Below, piece after piece: positions 10,875 through 13,129 of a stretch of DNA of 13,129 bases. Every line of letters starts with the position of its first letter. The first letter of the stretch is position 1. The DNA comes from Accumulibacter sp. GTDB taxonomy: Bacteria; Pseudomonadota; Gammaproteobacteria; Burkholderiales; Rhodocyclaceae. The notes beneath the pieces were generated by a model. The model searched no databases. It had not been told where the DNA came from and saw nothing but the letters and a program-made list of their open reading frames with translations. The position numbers and the translations under genes were made by a program. The DNA lies in NCBI GenBank assembly GCA_031274075.1, contig JAISQQ010000280.1, forward strand, positions 1 to 13,129. The letters run 5' to 3'.

Positions 10875-11256
10875 CCACCGGAGGCCGGAGTTTTTGAAAT
10901 TGTCCGTTTCCCGCTCGCGGCGGCAAGCCCGGCGGACGGTTCGGGCGGCGTGTTTTCCGCCTGGCGCATCGGTTTTCCTTCGGGCGAAGCGCCGGCCCGC
11001 TTGCGCGCCCATTCACCTTGCCTTTCAGCCTTCACTCTTTCAGGTTTTTCTCCGTACCTTCCGTGATTTCCGGGGGAATGCGGTTCGCTTTCCGCCCTGT
11101 CCCCATTCAAGTGTCAGCGGAAATGTCGCAAAATGCGGTCCGGTAAAAGTGACTTGGGTCAAATCTACGAAACCCAACGATGACGCGCAAGGGAAAATCA
11201 TTGATCGTTGGACTCAAGCTATCGTGCTGGACACAGGAGGAAGAGATACGCTGAAT

Positions 11257-12168
11257 ATGGCTTCCAGAAAAAACCGGTCCAAGCTGTCCAAGCTGTCCAT
11301 TGACCTGTCCATTCGCCAGAATTGCCGTCGGCTGTTCGATAATCCCGCGCCGCCTGCCTGTATCCAGGAAGCGCAGTTCGATGGCAACAGCCTCGCACAC
11401 CTGATTCAGAAAGACTGGCGTGAACTGGAGCGCGCGGATTTATGGGGCTATTGGGACGATCTGGCGTATGTGCCCCATTTGCAGGGCGACCTGTTTCGTT
11501 ATCTCTTTCCCATCTGCATGGCCCTCTGGCATGAGTGTCTGCTGCAAAACCAGGTGTTGGGGTCGTTCTATCGCTCCATGCACCATGGACATATTTTTGA
11601 GACGATGCTCAACGACAAGGAAGGCGCGCGCGTTCATCGCTATATCATCGACGCATTCATGACGCGCATTGAAGAAGAGCGCGGCTTTCAGTACGCCCAA
11701 AGTCAGACGCCCGCTTACACATGGCTTTATGCCTTCAATAACCTGGGCGCTCTCATGCCGATTCGGAAACTCTGGGATATCTGGTGGACGCTGGATACGC
11801 CCGGCAAGGCCGTCAGCGCCATCATGTACGCCTCCGGGCTGGTGTATTGCGAGGGTGAGAACCCGATTTTTCCGCCGTGGACGCGCGAACAGGGCGGAGG
11901 TGGCCCTTATCTGACCGAGTTGGACATCTGTTTTGCTGACGGATGGCGGGAAGACAACCTGCGCTTTATGCGGGAAACGCTTTCCCCAGTATACCTCTGC
12001 GAAAAATTGGCCGAGGCGGCAAGCCGCATCGAGGATGAACCCGAAGGCGAACTGGCGGCGCGCATTGCCACTGAAAGCGCGCAACGCCACGATATCATCG
12101 CTATCCAAAGCGAAGACATGCTGAACGGCTTGCAAAATCCCTACGCATGGATGGGATGCCATCCGTAA
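11257..12168 (+). CDS. Orphan protein of unknown function (303 residues)
   Basis: I do not recognise this protein. It is the only convincing plus-strand gene and diverges from the atp operon. The product looks soluble, has no signal peptide or clear membrane segment, and is rich in Trp, Tyr and Phe. Examples are DLWGYWDDLAYVPHL (61-75), SFYRSMHHGHIFETML (103-118), AYTWLYAFNNLG (153-164) and LWDIWWTLDTPG (172-183). A loop with PPWTREQGGGGPYL (206-219) follows, and the C-terminal 60 residues are acidic and probably helical. The clustered histidines at 109, 110 and 112 could bind a metal or be catalytic, but this is speculative. ATG at 11257 is taken as start; AGGAGG lies 16 bases upstream, rather far, with GGAAGAG nearer. 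The frame is open to 10894, but that extension is Arg/Pro-rich and non-family-like. Codon use is less GC-rich than that of the neighbours, suggesting acquisition by transfer. Confidence 0.75.
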   Translation: MASRKNRSKLSKLSIDLSIRQNCRRLFDNPAPPACIQEAQFDGNSLAHLIQKDWRELERADLWGYWDDLAYVPHLQGDLFRYLFPICMALWHECLLQNQVLGSFYRSMHHGHIFETMLNDKEGARVHRYIIDAFMTRIEEERGFQYAQSQTPAYTWLYAFNNLGALMPIRKLWDIWWTLDTPGKAVSAIMYASGLVYCEGENPIFPPWTREQGGGGPYLTELDICFADGWREDNLRFMRETLSPVYLCEKLAEAASRIEDEPEGELAARIATESAQRHDIIAIQSEDMLNGLQNPYAWMGCHP

Positions 12169-12228
12169 TTACTTGCGCCGCGCCCCGTCGATCGATAAAC
12201 AGCCCGCCCCGCTTGGGATTCGCTTCGC

Positions 12229-12479
12229 TCATTCCAATCCATGCGGCCTATCGCTTTCCCATTCGTCATCAAAAAGACCGGCGTGTGAACCGGCGCGCGC
12301 GAAGTTGAGCTTATCCCCGTCGATCTGGTAGATCAGCGGGAAGTCGCCGCCGATGTGGCACTCCCGATGATTGACCAATCGCCCTTGAGCGGGTGATCCT
12401 GCCACTCCGGACCAAGCGACGCATCGCCAGCGATCAGTAAAAGCATGACCTGCCTGAGCCGTTCCATATCGTGGCGGCC
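12229..12479 (-). pseudogene. Broken YafQ/RelE-superfamily toxin (frameshifted, 5' end lost)
   Basis: The intact family is a ribosome-dependent mRNA interferase of about 90 residues. Here the minus strand reads GRHDMERLRQVMLLLIAGDA then LGPEWQDHPLKGDW from 12479 to 12375, and the frame then runs into a stop. From 12374 the next frame continues NHRECHIGGDFPLIYQIDGD, KLNFARAGSHAGLFDDE and on to a TGA at 12229-12231. Adding one G in the GG at 12375-12376 would restore KGDWVNHRECHIGGD, the expected family sequence, so a single-base deletion is the simplest lesion. The usual first ~20 residues are absent: the homology starts right after the antitoxin remnant. A leucine in the usual GDF-L-LIY position is proline here. 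Family assignment rests on motif recall, not a search. Confidence 0.8.
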
Positions 12480-12487
12480 CGAGTGCG

Positions 12488-12625
12488 AGAGGCGAAACGC
12501 GCCCTGCACGCGGCTATCATGGCGTGTGATTCCTCCATCGCGGCGCGGGTTTCGGCGTTGGGCACCTTGAGTTCGAGGGGAAACGCTTGTTCGACCACCA
12601 CGCGGCGCAGAAACACACTATCGGG
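12488..12625 (-). pseudogene. Truncated RelB/DinJ-family antitoxin remnant
   Basis: The minus-strand frame reads PDSVFLRRVVVEQAFPLELK followed by VPNAETRAAMEE and ends ARFAS. This is the second half of a DinJ/RelB-type antitoxin, whose FLRRVVxxxxxPxxLKVPNAET stretch is characteristic. The N-terminal ribbon-helix-helix part is missing: upstream of 12625 the open frame continues to 12790 through unrelated sequence. The usual acidic tail after RFAS is also missing, and the toxin homology begins only nine bases later. The piece therefore cannot encode a working antitoxin. It lies in the normal antitoxin-then-toxin order. Confidence 0.75.
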
Positions 12626-12765
12626 GCCGGAGCAGGGCAATCGCACTCTATGGATCCTCGGCTTTTTTGTGCACGCAATTTCCCAGCCCGCCTGAGCGTT
12701 TGCGCGGAACCGTATGGCGAAGCTTTCGCCAATCAGGTATCGGGTAGCAGGGAACAAGGAAATTA
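12626..12765. other. Unassigned sequence between the TA relic and the hairpin cluster
   Basis: A minus-strand frame crosses this stretch without stops, but its translation resembles neither an antitoxin N-terminus nor any family I know. I see no inverted terminal repeats or target duplications that would mark an insertion sequence. It probably replaced the missing 5' end of the antitoxin. Confidence 0.4.
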
Positions 12766-12812
12766 CCGGCGCTTCGCGCCGGAGGTTCACGACCGGCGGA
12801 TTGGCATCCGCC
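12766..12812. repeat. Pair of perfect palindromic hairpins (REP-like)
   Basis: The first hairpin is CCGGCGC-TTC-GCGCCGG (12766-12782), with seven base pairs and a three-base loop. The second is GGCGGAT-TGGC-ATCCGCC (12795-12812), with seven base pairs and a four-base loop, followed by CTACG. They are 12 bases apart. The GGCGGAT...ATCCGCCCTACG type of palindrome is familiar from dispersed intergenic repeats in many proteobacteria. Whether copies exist elsewhere in this genome cannot be seen here. Confidence 0.6.
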
Positions 12813-12861
12813 CTACGAAAGCCGCCCTTTCCGCGCCAGGGCCGGCTGGCTGTTCATGACG

Positions 12862-12879
12862 ACAGGGCGATTGCCCTGT
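12862..12879 (-). terminator. Hairpin just downstream of the Rpn-type gene
   Basis: ACAGGGC-GATT-GCCCTGT forms seven perfect base pairs with a four-base loop, two bases after the TGA at 12882-12884. The location suits transcription termination or 3'-end protection. There is no T-run on the minus strand after it (GTCGTCATG follows), so a standard intrinsic terminator is not supported. Confidence 0.4.
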
Positions 12880-12881
12880 GC

Positions 12882-13129
12882 TCAGTGAAGCAGCCCTTGA
12901 ATCTCTTCCCGCGTCAGACCGGTCAGCGCCATGATCTGCTCGATCGACATCTGGATATCGAGCAGTTTTTGCGCAAAAGCGAGGCGTTCTTCCAGACGCC
13001 CTTCCAGACGCCCTTCCAGACGCCCCTCCTGACGCCCTTCCATCTTCAACCTTTCCGCGATCGTCATCATTTCCTCCTTGTATTCGGGCAGGCGGTACGC
13101 CAGTCGTTCAATGAATCCTTGTGGATCGG
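12882..13129 (-). CDS. Rpn/YhgA-like nuclease-transposase, C-terminal end (partial)
   Basis: The gene runs off the right edge, and only the last 81 or so residues are present. The frame enters as DPQGFIERLAYRLPEYKEEM, then MTIAERLKMEGRQEG, a charged repeat EGRLEGRLEGRLEERL, and a terminal helix LLDIQMSIEQIMALTGLTRE ending IQGLLH. This tail, in which the EGR(Q/L) repeat is followed by a hydrophobic 'IEQIMALTGLTREEI' segment, is typical of the PD-(D/E)XK family called Rpn or YhgA-like transposases. The nuclease domain itself would be outside the window. The ATG at 13070 is internal, since the frame is open and family-like upstream of it. The repeats are encoded by 12-bp tandem units at the DNA level. 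Confidence 0.75.
   Translation of the reverse strand, partial: DPQGFIERLAYRLPEYKEEMMTIAERLKMEGRQEGRLEGRLEGRLEERLAFAQKLLDIQMSIEQIMALTGLTREEIQGLLH
12990..13042. repeat. 12-bp tandem repeat inside the Rpn-type gene
   Basis: Three exact copies of TTCCAGACGCCC (12990-13025) are followed by a diverged copy CTCCTGACGCCC (13026-13037) and a partial unit. On the coding strand each unit encodes four residues of the EGRL type, so copy-number changes preserve the frame. This is a simple slippage-prone array within a coiled, charged linker. Confidence 0.85.

Larger units (their letters stand above)
10791..11256. other. Non-coding region between divergent atpI and the orphan gene
   Basis: This 466-base stretch contains open frames on both strands, but their products are rich in Arg, Ser, Pro and Gly, resemble no family I know and lack good ribosome binding sites. 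What can be supported is a leader stem-loop and a tentative promoter for the atp operon at its left end. I see no remnant of parB, which precedes atpI in many betaproteobacteria. The right third (from about 11110) becomes noticeably richer in A/T, matching the orphan gene that follows. Confidence 0.6.

Noticed and set aside
10778..11110. Minus-strand frame of 110 codons upstream of atpI
   Set aside because: Low-complexity Gly/Ser/Arg/Pro composition, no family motifs, overlaps the atpI start and leader hairpin.
10894..11256. 121-codon N-terminal extension of the orphan gene
   Set aside because: The extension is Arg/Pro/Ser-rich with no ribosome binding site at its ATG and no resemblance to the body of the protein.
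12434..12790. 118-codon minus-strand frame as a genuine hypothetical protein
   Set aside because: It is a chimera: unrelated sequence, then an antitoxin fragment, then an out-of-frame reading of the toxin relic.
12990..13042. Short regularly spaced repeats considered as a CRISPR-like array
   Set aside because: The 12-base units are contiguous without spacers and lie in frame within a coding sequence.
10791..13129. A complete new defence or mobile system in the right-hand accessory region
   Set aside because: Only one intact unknown gene is present. The TA pair is dead and the Rpn-type gene is cut by the window edge, so no multi-gene system can be argued.

Overview
The window is a high-GC bacterial chromosome segment, almost certainly from a betaproteobacterium. 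The F1Fo ATP synthase subunits read as betaproteobacterial: an 80-residue c subunit with a [22 protein letters not shown] loop, and alpha/beta subunits close to those of Burkholderiales, Rhodocyclales and Nitrosomonadales. The order within the class cannot be fixed from sequence alone. All well-supported genes except one lie on the minus strand.

Layout, in the direction of minus-strand transcription (right to left). Positions 13129-12882 hold the C-terminal end of an Rpn/YhgA-like nuclease-transposase, cut by the window edge. Positions 12879-12766 hold a cluster of short perfect hairpins. Positions 12625-12229 hold a dead DinJ/RelB-YafQ-type toxin-antitoxin module, in which I see a truncated antitoxin, a deletion at the junction and a one-base frameshift in the toxin. 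A lone plus-strand gene of unknown function (11257-12168), with visibly lower GC than its neighbours, follows. A non-coding stretch (10791-11256) carries the probable atp promoter and a leader stem-loop. Then comes the complete atp operon atpI-B-E-F-H-A-G-D-C (10790-3887). Last is a three-gene ABC importer operon of the FbpABC/AfuABC class (ATPase, fused double permease, periplasmic binding protein; 3804-41), starting 82 bases after atpC with no convincing terminator between.

How the genes work together. atpB, atpE and atpF make the membrane Fo motor (a, c-ring, b stalk). atpH, A, G, D and C make F1. AtpI assists assembly. Expression differences that suit the uneven subunit stoichiometry are visible in translation-start signals: a U8 tract plus AAGGAG before atpE, and a doubled Shine-Dalgarno before atpD. 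The ABC importer would use ATP to take up a small anionic solute or metal complex captured in the periplasm. Its substrate cannot be decided from sequence, and the adjacent tyrosine pair of classical ferric-binding proteins is not seen.

The accessory part is the right-hand ~2.3 kb. In many betaproteobacteria parA-parB precede atpI. Here that position is taken by an orphan gene, TA wreckage, palindromic repeats and an Rpn-type element, which looks like a small insertion/decay zone. I see no complete undescribed system. The best candidate for new biology is the 303-residue orphan protein.
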